A stretch of DNA of 5,575 nucleotides. It comes from Candidatus Gastranaerophilales bacterium. GTDB lineage: Bacteria; Cyanobacteriota; Vampirovibrionia; Gastranaerophilales; Gastranaerophilaceae. The DNA is taken from positions 1 through 5,575 of the forward strand of contig CALURE010000106.1 in the NCBI GenBank assembly GCA_944323095.1, given 5' to 3'. Numbering within the stretch: position 1 is the first letter of the stretch; every line of letters starts with the position of its first letter. Shown here piece after piece: positions 1 through 4,694 of the stretch. The position numbers and the translations under genes were made by a program. Under the pieces are notes generated by a model, which was not told the origin of the DNA, did no database searches, and was given only the letters and a program-made list of their open reading frames with translations.

Positions 1-23
1 CTTGCACAGTCTTAACTAAAGAA

Positions 24-38
24 GGAGCGTGCCGCTCC
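24..38 (-). terminator. Short GC hairpin, possible weak terminator for minus-strand transcripts
   Basis: GGAGCG (24-29), a TGC loop and CGCTCC (33-38) form a perfect 6-bp stem with a 3-nt loop. Read on the minus strand the stem is followed by TTCTTT, so it could terminate transcripts coming from the large gene at 339-3134, about 300 nt beyond its stop. The T-tract is imperfect and the stem short. It may instead be one of the triloop hairpins scattered in this region. Confidence 0.3.
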
Positions 39-63
39 CGAAAGAATCCAGCTTATGATAGCA

Positions 64-211
64 GACGGAGGTCAGGAAGTCTTTTATTCAGAAGTTCAGA
101 GGTTCGGATGTCAGGAGGTCAGGCTGTTTACGGCGGGCAAAGCCCGCAAATAAGTTACTTTTGTGCGAAGCACCTATAATAGCTTGCCTTCCGGGCTTCT
201 TGACTTCCGTC
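64..211. repeat. Imperfect inverted repeat enclosing octamer arrays and two triloop hairpins
   Basis: The left arm 64-81 (GACGGAGGTCAGGAAGTC) matches the reverse complement of 194-211 (GACGGAAGTCAAGAAGCC) at 15 of 18 positions. Inside, an 8-bp degenerate unit repeats on the plus strand at 69-76, 92-99, 100-107, 108-115 and 116-123 (AGGTCAGG, AAGTTCAG, AGGTTCGG, ATGTCAGG, AGGTCAGG). Units of the same type repeat on the minus strand at 206-183 (AAGTCAAG, AAGCCCGG, AAGGCAAG). Between the arrays lie GCGGGC-AAA-GCCCGC (133-147) and GTGC-GAA-GCAC (163-173). The structure is seen directly. Its identity as a mobile or regulatory element is unknown. Confidence 0.5.
133..147. repeat. GC-rich triloop palindrome
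   Basis: GCGGGC, loop AAA, GCCCGC forms a perfect 6-bp stem in otherwise AT-rich DNA. No T-tract follows on either strand, so it is not a standard intrinsic terminator. It lies between the two opposing octamer arrays and has the same 3-nt-loop design as the hairpins at 24-38 and 163-173. Confidence 0.5.
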
Positions 212-263
212 GGCCAATATAGCTTATCCTCTAATCCTCCTACCCTCTTATCTTCTGATAATT

Positions 264-306
264 CGCCCTCACCCCGACCCTCTCCCACAGGAGAGGGAGC
301 TTTTTT
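264..306 (+). repeat. REP-like palindrome with plus-strand terminator form
   Basis: CCCTCTCC (278-285), loop CACA, GGAGAGGG (290-297) is a perfect 8-bp GC-rich stem. It is preceded by CCCTCACCCCGA and followed on the plus strand by AGC and six T (301-306). The stem plus T-tract is the form of an intrinsic terminator for plus-strand transcription, although no plus-strand gene is seen to its left. On the minus strand no T-tract follows, so it is not an obvious terminator for the gene ending at 339. The 'CCCTC-ACCCC-GACCCTCTCC' wording resembles REP-type palindromes that recur between genes in many bacteria. A divergent copy sits at 3637-3668. Confidence 0.6.
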
Positions 307-331
307 GTCATTCTGAGTCGAGTTTAAGCCT
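306..331. repeat. Fragment resembling a dispersed 'GTCATTCTGA' intergenic repeat
   Basis: TGTCATTCTGAGTCGAG (307-323) resembles one end of a palindromic intergenic repeat type met in many bacterial genomes, of the form GTCAT-(stem)-loop-(stem). A more complete relative in the opposite orientation is at 3528-3556. The second arm is not convincingly preserved here, so this is at best a degraded copy abutting the REP-like element. Confidence 0.25.
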
Positions 332-338
332 GAAACTT

Positions 339-3134
339 TTATTCAGTAATTCTTCCACGTCCGCGGTAACTTATTTCTTCTTTTGTTTTTGCATCATAAA
401 TACCGCCTGTTGTTCCCGGCTTGCCTTCATTAATATTGACAGAAGCCCAGTTATCTTTTCTTGTTACGGTAATTTCCTGACCGTCAACATTTATTGTAAA
501 AGCCGGATATACAGGTACATTTCTCGGAATATCACCGAATTTGTTATTTGTACCTTCACGCCACATTTCATCAAGCTTCATATAAACTGCTTTTTTGTAT
601 TTTGCAGGAATATCGGCATCGTCGATCTGATACAATACCGTATAAGCTTCAGGTCCTCTGTATCTGACAGCAGGTCTTGTCTCAACTTCTGTTGTATCAG
701 TAATCTGTCCTGATCTGACAGAAACTGTTTTTGACTGCGGAATAAGAAGTTTAAATTTAGTATCTTCAGTTTCCGTATCTTCAACTTCTTTTGTCAGGTT
801 AACAGTACCGTCAAAACTTTTGCCCTGTGCATGAACCTTGCCGGAGGTCAAAGCACCTGTCAAAGCACCTCCGATTGCGCCTAAAGCTGCAGCGTTGCCG
901 GCTGTTTTTAAATGAGTATTACCTGAATCACTGTATTTTTGCCCTGCGGCTTCACCTTTTAAAGTTACGTCGTCCGTAAGTGATACATCTCCTGTCACAG
1001 AAGCAGGTCCTGTTAAAGTAACATTGCCCTGTGCAACTCCGGATACATTGCCTGTTAAGGTAACATTACCTGTTGTTGTTCCAGATACAGGTGTGTTATG
1101 CGTAACAGAAGTTGTACCAAATTGATCTGTATAATAATCGGTTGTAACCACACTGTCATGATATTCCAGTGATGCAGGGCCTGTTAAGCTGACATCCTGA
1201 CTGTAGTTTAGTGATGCAGGGCCTGTAAGTGTAACATCTCCGCTCACTGTTGCAGGGCCTGTGAATGTTGCCTGACCCGTCAATGCAACAGCTTGAGATG
1301 CTGTCTGACCGGCGATATTTACCGCACCTGCAGCAACAGAACCAAGACCGCCTGTCGCAAACCCAAGAGCCGCGCCTATACCTGCATTTTTTAGTACGTG
1401 TAATGCACGTTTTGCAGCTGTTCTGTTTACATCAACCGACAAGCCGGTTGTTTTTGCAAGATCTCTGTATTTGTTAAGCTCTCTGTTGCCGGCTTTTCCG
1501 TTATCGTTTCCGATAATTTCTTCAAACGAACGTCTTGTACCGTCTTTTGTTATCAACGTCTGACGCATTACACCTTTACGGCCTTCTTTCAATGTCAGAT
1601 TACCGTCACGGGAGAAATTCTCCTGTGTTTCGTCATCAAGATGTCTTGAATCTGACGCATTCAGGAAGAAGTTTTTCCACTTTTCTTCACTAAACTTGTA
1701 AGATTTACCGTTGACTTCAAAATCGCCTTTACCTGCTTCAACTTCATCACAAAATTCTGCAGGACATTCCATTACAAGCTTTCTGCCAGTATCGCCGATG
1801 TCGTTATGTTCAATTGCAGAATTCGTTTCAGCTTCCTGTGCCTGCTTTCTTGAATCTTTAGAAAAGTGTACTCTTGTATTTGCAAGATTTTGTACGGCTT
1901 CATTACGATTTGCCTGACGTTCAGCTTCTTTTTCTATAAAATATTTTTTATCTTTTTCAATCTGTTTTTCGCTTCTGTTATCCATTACATCAGACACTGC
2001 CATACGTTCAAGAAGAATATCAGGATTGAAATTATCGCCTTCGCATACTTTTAAATATGCCGCAATATTTTTTCTTGTATCATTGTCAAAAGATTTTATA
2101 CGTGCCTGCTCATCTGAACCCATTGCACGGTTATATGCATCCAGCAAACCTTTTTCATCTTTTTTAGCTTCTGTTAGCATATTATCTATAAATTTCTTTT
2201 CTTCATCAGATGCATATTCGTTATAATATTTCTGTAAAACTTCCTCTTTTGTTTTACATTCTTTAGAAATTTTTGCCATCTGCTTGCCGATTTGTTTGTC
2301 ATACTTGTCTTGAGCAAGCGAATATTTCATTGTTTCAGCATTTTCAGGATCTTCTACCCAGTCTTGAAGAATTGCTTCATAATCTTTCTTTAACTGTTTT
2401 CTTGCATCTTTATTATGTCTTAAATCTTCCGGAACATCTACCGCACTTTCTTTTTTTACGGTCTTAGTTTCCTTTGTCGCATCCAGATTAAGCTCAACAG
2501 GTTCTTCCTGCACGGTTTGCGGCGGCTGTTCAACTTTGTTTAAATAGCCTTCGGCTTTTGCTTTATCAAGAACAGTATATGTACCGTCCTGATTAGCCTT
2601 GATAGCCCCGTCCTCAACCATTCTGCTTATAAATTCCTGATCAGTATTTTGATCAAACTTAATTTGAGCTTCCTGCTTGCCTTTTGCGTAATTTGCAATT
2701 ACTGTATTTAACTTTTGGCCTGCTTCCTGCGAGCCAATTGAAATATTGCCTTCTTTATCAACTCCTATACCGGCTTTTTTCAGTGCTTCACCGAGTTCTG
2801 CAGTGCTTTTTTCATCCAGCTTAAACCCTGCATCTGTCATACCTTTAATAATATCGCTGAAAGCAATTGTTGTTGTAGATTTTTGCGAAACTATTTTATC
2901 TTTGTCCTGAGCTTTATCAGCAGAATTTTTTTCGACAGCAGTACCTGCAGCGGGTTTAACCGGAGCTTTTGTCTGTTCAACAGATGACTGATCTACAAGA
3001 CCGACTTCTTTCTTATAAGCTTCAAATATCGCCTGCTTTTCTGCACGTGATTCTGCTTTGTCCAGTCTCCTTTTTAGTTCTAACTGTTCTTCAGGTGTAA
3101 ATGTTGTTTTTCCTGTGTTGATTTGCACACTCAT
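339..3134 (-). CDS. 931-residue orphan protein with hexapeptide repeats between two glycine zippers
   Basis: I do not recognise this family and assign no function. The start at 3134 (MSVQINTG) is chosen because GAGAAAGG lies 8 nt upstream. An in-frame ATG at 3161 would add 9 residues (MKIKRKVST), but it has no ribosome binding site and lies inside a dyad. Residue numbers count from 3134. Residues 10-45 are a charged helix. Residues 85-201 contain two similar modules of about 30 residues. Residues 236-446 are highly charged and probably helical, followed by a mixed region to 570. Residues 585-603 form a hydrophobic glycine zipper (G587-xxx-G591-xxx-G595). Residues 617-731 are hexapeptide-like repeats. 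Residues 745-765 form a second glycine zipper (G752-xxx-G756-xxx-G760). Residues 766-931 are probably beta-rich and end in Arg-Gly-Arg-Gly-Arg. No signal peptide or long classical membrane helix is visible, so it is cytoplasmic or exported by a non-Sec route. It is monocistronic as far as can be seen. A structural, cell-surface or membrane-inserting role is conceivable but unproven. Confidence 0.88.
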   Translation of the reverse strand: MSVQINTGKTTFTPEEQLELKRRLDKAESRAEKQAIFEAYKKEVGLVDQSSVEQTKAPVKPAAGTAVEKNSADKAQDKDKIVSQKSTTTIAFSDIIKGMTDAGFKLDEKSTAELGEALKKAGIGVDKEGNISIGSQEAGQKLNTVIANYAKGKQEAQIKFDQNTDQEFISRMVEDGAIKANQDGTYTVLDKAKAEGYLNKVEQPPQTVQEEPVELNLDATKETKTVKKESAVDVPEDLRHNKDARKQLKKDYEAILQDWVEDPENAETMKYSLAQDKYDKQIGKQMAKISKECKTKEEVLQKYYNEYASDEEKKFIDNMLTEAKKDEKGLLDAYNRAMGSDEQARIKSFDNDTRKNIAAYLKVCEGDNFNPDILLERMAVSDVMDNRSEKQIEKDKKYFIEKEAERQANRNEAVQNLANTRVHFSKDSRKQAQEAETNSAIEHNDIGDTGRKLVMECPAEFCDEVEAGKGDFEVNGKSYKFSEEKWKNFFLNASDSRHLDDETQENFSRDGNLTLKEGRKGVMRQTLITKDGTRRSFEEIIGNDNGKAGNRELNKYRDLAKTTGLSVDVNRTAAKRALHVLKNAGIGAALGFATGGLGSVAAGAVNIAGQTASQAVALTGQATFTGPATVSGDVTLTGPASLNYSQDVSLTGPASLEYHDSVVTTDYYTDQFGTTSVTHNTPVSGTTTGNVTLTGNVSGVAQGNVTLTGPASVTGDVSLTDDVTLKGEAAGQKYSDSGNTHLKTAGNAAALGAIGGALTGALTSGKVHAQGKSFDGTVNLTKEVEDTETEDTKFKLLIPQSKTVSVRSGQITDTTEVETRPAVRYRGPEAYTVLYQIDDADIPAKYKKAVYMKLDEMWREGTNNKFGDIPRNVPVYPAFTINVDGQEITVTRKDNWASVNINEGKPGTTGGIYDAKTKEEISYRGRGRITE
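942..1286 (-). repeat. In-frame hexapeptide repeat region of the large orphan protein
   Basis: Residues 617-731 read as consecutive six- or eight-residue units: ALTGQA, TFTGPA, TVSGDV, TLTGPA, SLNYSQDV, SLTGPA, SLEYHDSV. A non-repetitive 29-residue insert (663-691) follows, then TLTGNV, SGVAQGNV, TLTGPA, SVTGDV, SLTDDV, TLKGEA. Position 2 is mostly Leu/Val, position 4 often Gly and the last position Ala/Val, as expected of a short beta-solenoid. The octads are hexads with two added residues. At DNA level TGCAGGGCCTGT recurs exactly at 1173-1184, 1215-1226 and 1251-1262 (steps of 42 and 36 bp, multiples of three). G+C is near 50% over 1201-1260, clearly above the rest of the gene. Confidence 0.8.
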
Positions 3135-3150
3135 AGTTGAAACCTTTCTC
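3135..3150 (-). promoter_or_regulatory. Ribosome binding site that fixes the start of the large orphan gene
   Basis: Read on the minus strand, GAGAAAGG (3150-3143) is followed by 8 nt and then ATG (3134-3132). The pgi gene uses a very similar signal (AGAAAGAGG), which supports this as the native motif. The alternative ATG at 3161 has only AT-rich sequence ahead of it. Confidence 0.7.
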
Positions 3151-3182
3151 TTAATTTTCATAAATTTTGCATGAAAATTAAG
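3150..3182 (-). promoter_or_regulatory. Perfect 11-bp dyad abutting the ribosome binding site
   Basis: CTTAATTTTCA (3150-3160) and TGAAAATTAAG (3172-3182) are exact inverted repeats around an 11-nt loop. On the minus-strand transcript the stem would end at the first base of GAGAAAGG, so the folded leader would abut the Shine-Dalgarno sequence. The dyad is seen directly. It may act as a leader hairpin affecting translation or mRNA stability, or as an operator for a DNA-binding dimer. The AT-rich stem makes the RNA hairpin only moderately stable. Confidence 0.55.
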
Positions 3183-3184
3183 CT

Positions 3185-3212
3185 TTTATACTTCTCTATG
3201 TACATGTAAAAA
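3185..3212 (-). promoter_or_regulatory. Possible promoter of the large orphan gene
   Basis: On the minus strand TATAAA (3190-3185) could be a -10 box, with TTTTTA (3212-3207) 16 nt upstream as a poor -35. Transcription would then begin near 3178, giving a leader of about 45 nt that opens with the 3150-3182 dyad. A second candidate -10, TATAAT at 3282-3277, has no good -35 but would give a leader of about 136 nt. Neither is strong, and the choice decides whether the 3192-3250 inverted repeat is DNA operator or RNA leader. Confidence 0.3.
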
Positions 3213-3250
3213 CATTTTTTAACCTAAAATTGCCTGACATGTATAGAGAA
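3192..3250. repeat. Long-spaced inverted repeat upstream of the large orphan gene
   Basis: TTCTCTATGTACATG (3192-3206) and CATGTATAGAGAA (3238-3250) pair over 13 bp with a 2-nt bulge, around a 31-nt AT-rich loop. It lies 58-116 bp upstream of the chosen start. Depending on the promoter used it could be an operator pair or a stem in the leader. No protein ligand or riboswitch family is recognised. Confidence 0.45.
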
Positions 3251-3531
3251 CCTGCTGCCGTCTCAGAAAAAAGCCGATTATATAAATGTTTCAGCCTTAT
3301 CTGATTTCTTTACATTTTTTAACAATAAGAAATATTTTATATATATTATGTATATATTTCTCACTGCTCAATATAAATACACACACTGTTTTTATATTGG
3401 TTCATGATATGTTACGGAACAAAGAAAAGAAAACTTTAATTTATTCCGATAATATGTTACATTTATTTACAAAGATATAATTTGGCATCCTGATAGATGG
3501 ATTCACATACGTCCTGCACGATCTGATTGAG
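3251..3531. other. AT-rich gene-free stretch
   Basis: No credible gene is present. A 64-codon plus-strand open frame (3286-3480) has no ribosome binding site and a composition like random AT-rich sequence. The stretch contains runs such as TTTTATATATATTATG. It also holds one copy of a 12-bp direct repeat, ACATTTTTTAAC (3312-3323), whose other copy is exactly 100 bp to the left (3212-3223). A minus-strand TATAAT at 3282-3277 is a possible -10 for the large gene. Nothing else is recognised. Confidence 0.5.
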
Positions 3532-3556
3532 ATGCTGAAATAAATTCAGCATGACA
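3528..3556. repeat. Palindromic intergenic repeat of the 'GAGATGCTGAA...TTCAGCATGAC' type
   Basis: ATGCTGAA (3532-3539), a 5-nt loop and TTCAGCAT (3545-3552) form a perfect 8-bp stem, flanked by GAG on the left and GAC on the right. From memory, GAGAT-stem-loop-stem-ATGAC palindromes of this form are dispersed between genes in several bacterial groups, so this is probably one copy of such a family. No T-tract follows on either strand. Confidence 0.5.
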
Positions 3557-3592
3557 AAACGAGTAAAATTGAACATAATTCTTATTACATCT

Positions 3593-3640
3593 TCCTTCCC
3601 TTATTAGGGAAGGATAAGAGGATGGGTAACATCAATACCC
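3593..3640. repeat. Two adjacent hairpins in the 3' flank of the DUF2971 gene
   Basis: TCCTTCCCT (3593-3601), loop TATT, AGGGAAGGA (3606-3614) is a perfect 9-bp stem. GGGTA (3624-3628), a 7-nt loop and TACCC (3636-3640) make a second, 5-bp stem 9 nt further on. Neither is followed by a T-tract in the minus direction, so they are not textbook terminators for the upstream gene. They could block 3' exonucleases or be parts of a decayed repeat element. Confidence 0.5.
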
Positions 3641-3668
3641 GCCCCGACCCTCACTAATCAGGGAGGGA
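3637..3668. repeat. Divergent second copy of the REP-like palindrome
   Basis: CCCCGACCCTC (3642-3652) is identical to 272-282. It is followed after 10 nt by GAGGGA (3663-3668), as GAGAGGGA follows in the first copy. CCCTC and GAGGG form a 5-bp stem. It begins 9 bp beyond the stop codon of the DUF2971 gene, and the first copy lies 33 bp beyond the stop of the large gene, in the same orientation. The T-tract of the first copy is replaced by AATAATATTTT. Confidence 0.45.
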
Positions 3669-3676
3669 ATAATATT

Positions 3677-4585
3677 TTAGTACCTCAAAGGTATTTTCGA
3701 GCGGTTGACTGTCTTTTTTTCGTAGCCGAAGTTTGAAAGCATCCGGCAGGTGCTTGTATAAAATATGCTTTCGTCCAGAGTCGGGCCGATATTTATACAA
3801 TTTACTGTCTTTTTAAGAAATTTGTACTCTATATAAGGAATAAAAAGCCCGTTTTTCTCACAAATTTTTGTTTGTTTTGCAAAATTTGTACCGAAATTAT
3901 TTATAAAAATTATTCTGTATTCTTTTTCGTCTTTAAAATGCGGATTTTTAAAGAACAAACTTATAACACTCAAAATATCAATGAGTTCAAAAACCGTATC
4001 AACTAATTTGTCTTGATTTTTTGAATTCTTAAGGGCTTTTTCATACTGTTTATTCCATTTTTCGAAAATGAGTTTCAGAACGGTAATCTGTTTTTTCTTA
4101 TCGTAAATTATATTTCCATAGACAGAATTGAAACCGATTTTTACCATATCAGCTATCAAATCTTTTTTGCAAAATCCGATATTGTAGCCTGTATAATTCT
4201 GTCCTTTAGCGTAATTATTCCACAGGGTCAGGTTATCGCCTTCGGTTGAAAAAGATATTGTGTAGTATTCATATTTGTATCCGAAATCATTAGAACCGTT
4301 AATTATATTTGTATATTTTGTGTAAAAATGCTCTTTAATTTTTGAAAAAAGCCGCTGGTTAAGCTCGGGCATTTCATCAACAAGATTAAAAATAAGTTTG
4401 TAGGAGTATGTTACTTCTTCTTTGTCATTGAGATAAAGTGCGTTAGAAAATCTTATTGTGCCTGATTCTAAGATGCTTAAAAGTTTTTCGGGCTTTGTGT
4501 AATGATATAAAATACTGTTTGAGCCATCATCCAGAATTTTCCGCACTCTCGGTATTTTTTCAAGTAAACTGTCATAATCAATCAT
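3677..4585 (-). CDS. DUF2971-family protein
   Basis: This 302-residue protein has the conserved features of DUF2971. LYHYT (26-30) is followed by a helix and RFSNALYLNDKEE (45-57). Then come YTISFSTEGDNLTLWNNY (108-125) with its Ser-Phe-Ser and Trp, FKDEKEYRI (217-225), and an end region FIPYIEYKF...INIGPTLDE (248-272). The length is normal for the family and no frameshift is seen. No biochemical activity is assigned by sequence alone. The His-Tyr-Thr strand, Ser-Phe-Ser strand and later Glu are reminiscent of ADP-ribosyltransferase folds, but this is my inference. Family members are often found among accessory or defence genes. No signal peptide or membrane segment is seen, so it is cytoplasmic. 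CAGGAG lies 7 nt before the ATG. Sampled stretches are about 25-35% G+C, lower than the large gene, fitting horizontal gain. It diverges from pgi and has no visible operon partner. Confidence 0.88.
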   Translation of the reverse strand: MIDYDSLLEKIPRVRKILDDGSNSILYHYTKPEKLLSILESGTIRFSNALYLNDKEEVTYSYKLIFNLVDEMPELNQRLFSKIKEHFYTKYTNIINGSNDFGYKYEYYTISFSTEGDNLTLWNNYAKGQNYTGYNIGFCKKDLIADMVKIGFNSVYGNIIYDKKKQITVLKLIFEKWNKQYEKALKNSKNQDKLVDTVFELIDILSVISLFFKNPHFKDEKEYRIIFINNFGTNFAKQTKICEKNGLFIPYIEYKFLKKTVNCINIGPTLDESIFYTSTCRMLSNFGYEKKTVNRSKIPLRY

Positions 4586-4592
4586 GCCGTAA

Positions 4593-4635
4593 CTCCTGTA
4601 TATAATTATACCATATTTTTACACGTTTATGCCAA
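4593..4635 (-). promoter_or_regulatory. Promoter and ribosome binding site of the DUF2971 gene
   Basis: On the minus strand, TATAAT (4610-4605) is preceded by TGG, a good extended -10 (TGnTATAAT). TTGGCA (4635-4630) lies 19 nt upstream as a plausible though widely spaced -35. The start would be near 4598, so AGGAG (4597-4593) would lie at the very 5' end of a leader of only about 13 nt before the ATG at 4585. Confidence 0.55.
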
Positions 4636-4646
4636 TACTTTATATT
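4618..4646 (+). promoter_or_regulatory. Promoter of pgi
   Basis: TTTACA (4618-4623), a 17-nt spacer and TATATT (4641-4646) match a vegetative sigma-70-type promoter with optimal spacing. Initiation near 4653 would give a leader of about 42 nt. The -35 box lies inside the spacer of the opposing DUF2971 promoter, whose -35 (4630-4635) in turn lies inside this spacer. Confidence 0.6.
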
Positions 4647-4694
4647 TTTATAGTAAAATATCAGTGTAAAATGTTACAAGAGAAAGAGGTTATT

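Larger units (their letters stand above)
1..338. other. Gene-free, repeat-rich intergenic region
   Basis: No credible coding region is present. The only longer open frame (minus strand, 88-288) is built from the repeats themselves. The stretch holds GC-rich short hairpins at 24-38, 133-147 and 163-173, degenerate octamer arrays on both strands (69-123 and 183-206), a REP-like palindrome with a T-tract (264-306), and a fragment at 306-331 resembling another dispersed repeat. The local base composition is visibly richer in G+C than the neighbouring genes. It lies downstream of the minus-strand gene ending at 339. Any gene further left is outside the window. Confidence 0.7.

Noticed and set aside
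88..288. 66-codon minus-strand open frame
   Set aside because: It is made entirely of the octamer arrays, triloop hairpins and REP-like element, has no clear ribosome binding site and encodes low-complexity Gly/Glu/Arg text at its start.
264..306. Terminator for the large minus-strand gene
   Set aside because: The T-tract lies on the plus-strand side of the stem. In the minus direction the stem is followed by G-rich sequence, so it does not fit as that gene's intrinsic terminator.
942..1286. Repeats considered as a CRISPR array
   Set aside because: Units are only 12-17 bp, unequally spaced in multiples of three and in frame with a coding sequence, so they are protein repeats.
1265..2467. 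Several 60-70-codon plus-strand open frames opposite the large gene
   Set aside because: They are antisense shadows of a 931-codon gene with coherent protein features. They show Leu/Phe/Ser-rich composition typical of antisense reading.
3158..3172. Four-codon upstream mini-frame (ATG CAA AAT TTA TGA) overlapping the alternative ATG at 3161
   Set aside because: It lacks a ribosome binding site and falls in the dyad loop. Such a short frame is expected by chance.
3212..3323. 12-bp direct repeat ACATTTTTTAAC spaced exactly 100 bp, as a possible target-site duplication
   Set aside because: The sequence is low-complexity AT, the enclosed 88 bp have no element-like ends, and chance recurrence in such DNA is likely.
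3286..3480. 64-codon plus-strand open frame, hydrophobic
   Set aside because: There is no ribosome binding site, the DNA is very AT-rich, and the Ile/Leu/Phe/Tyr bias follows from composition. A real small membrane protein cannot be fully excluded.
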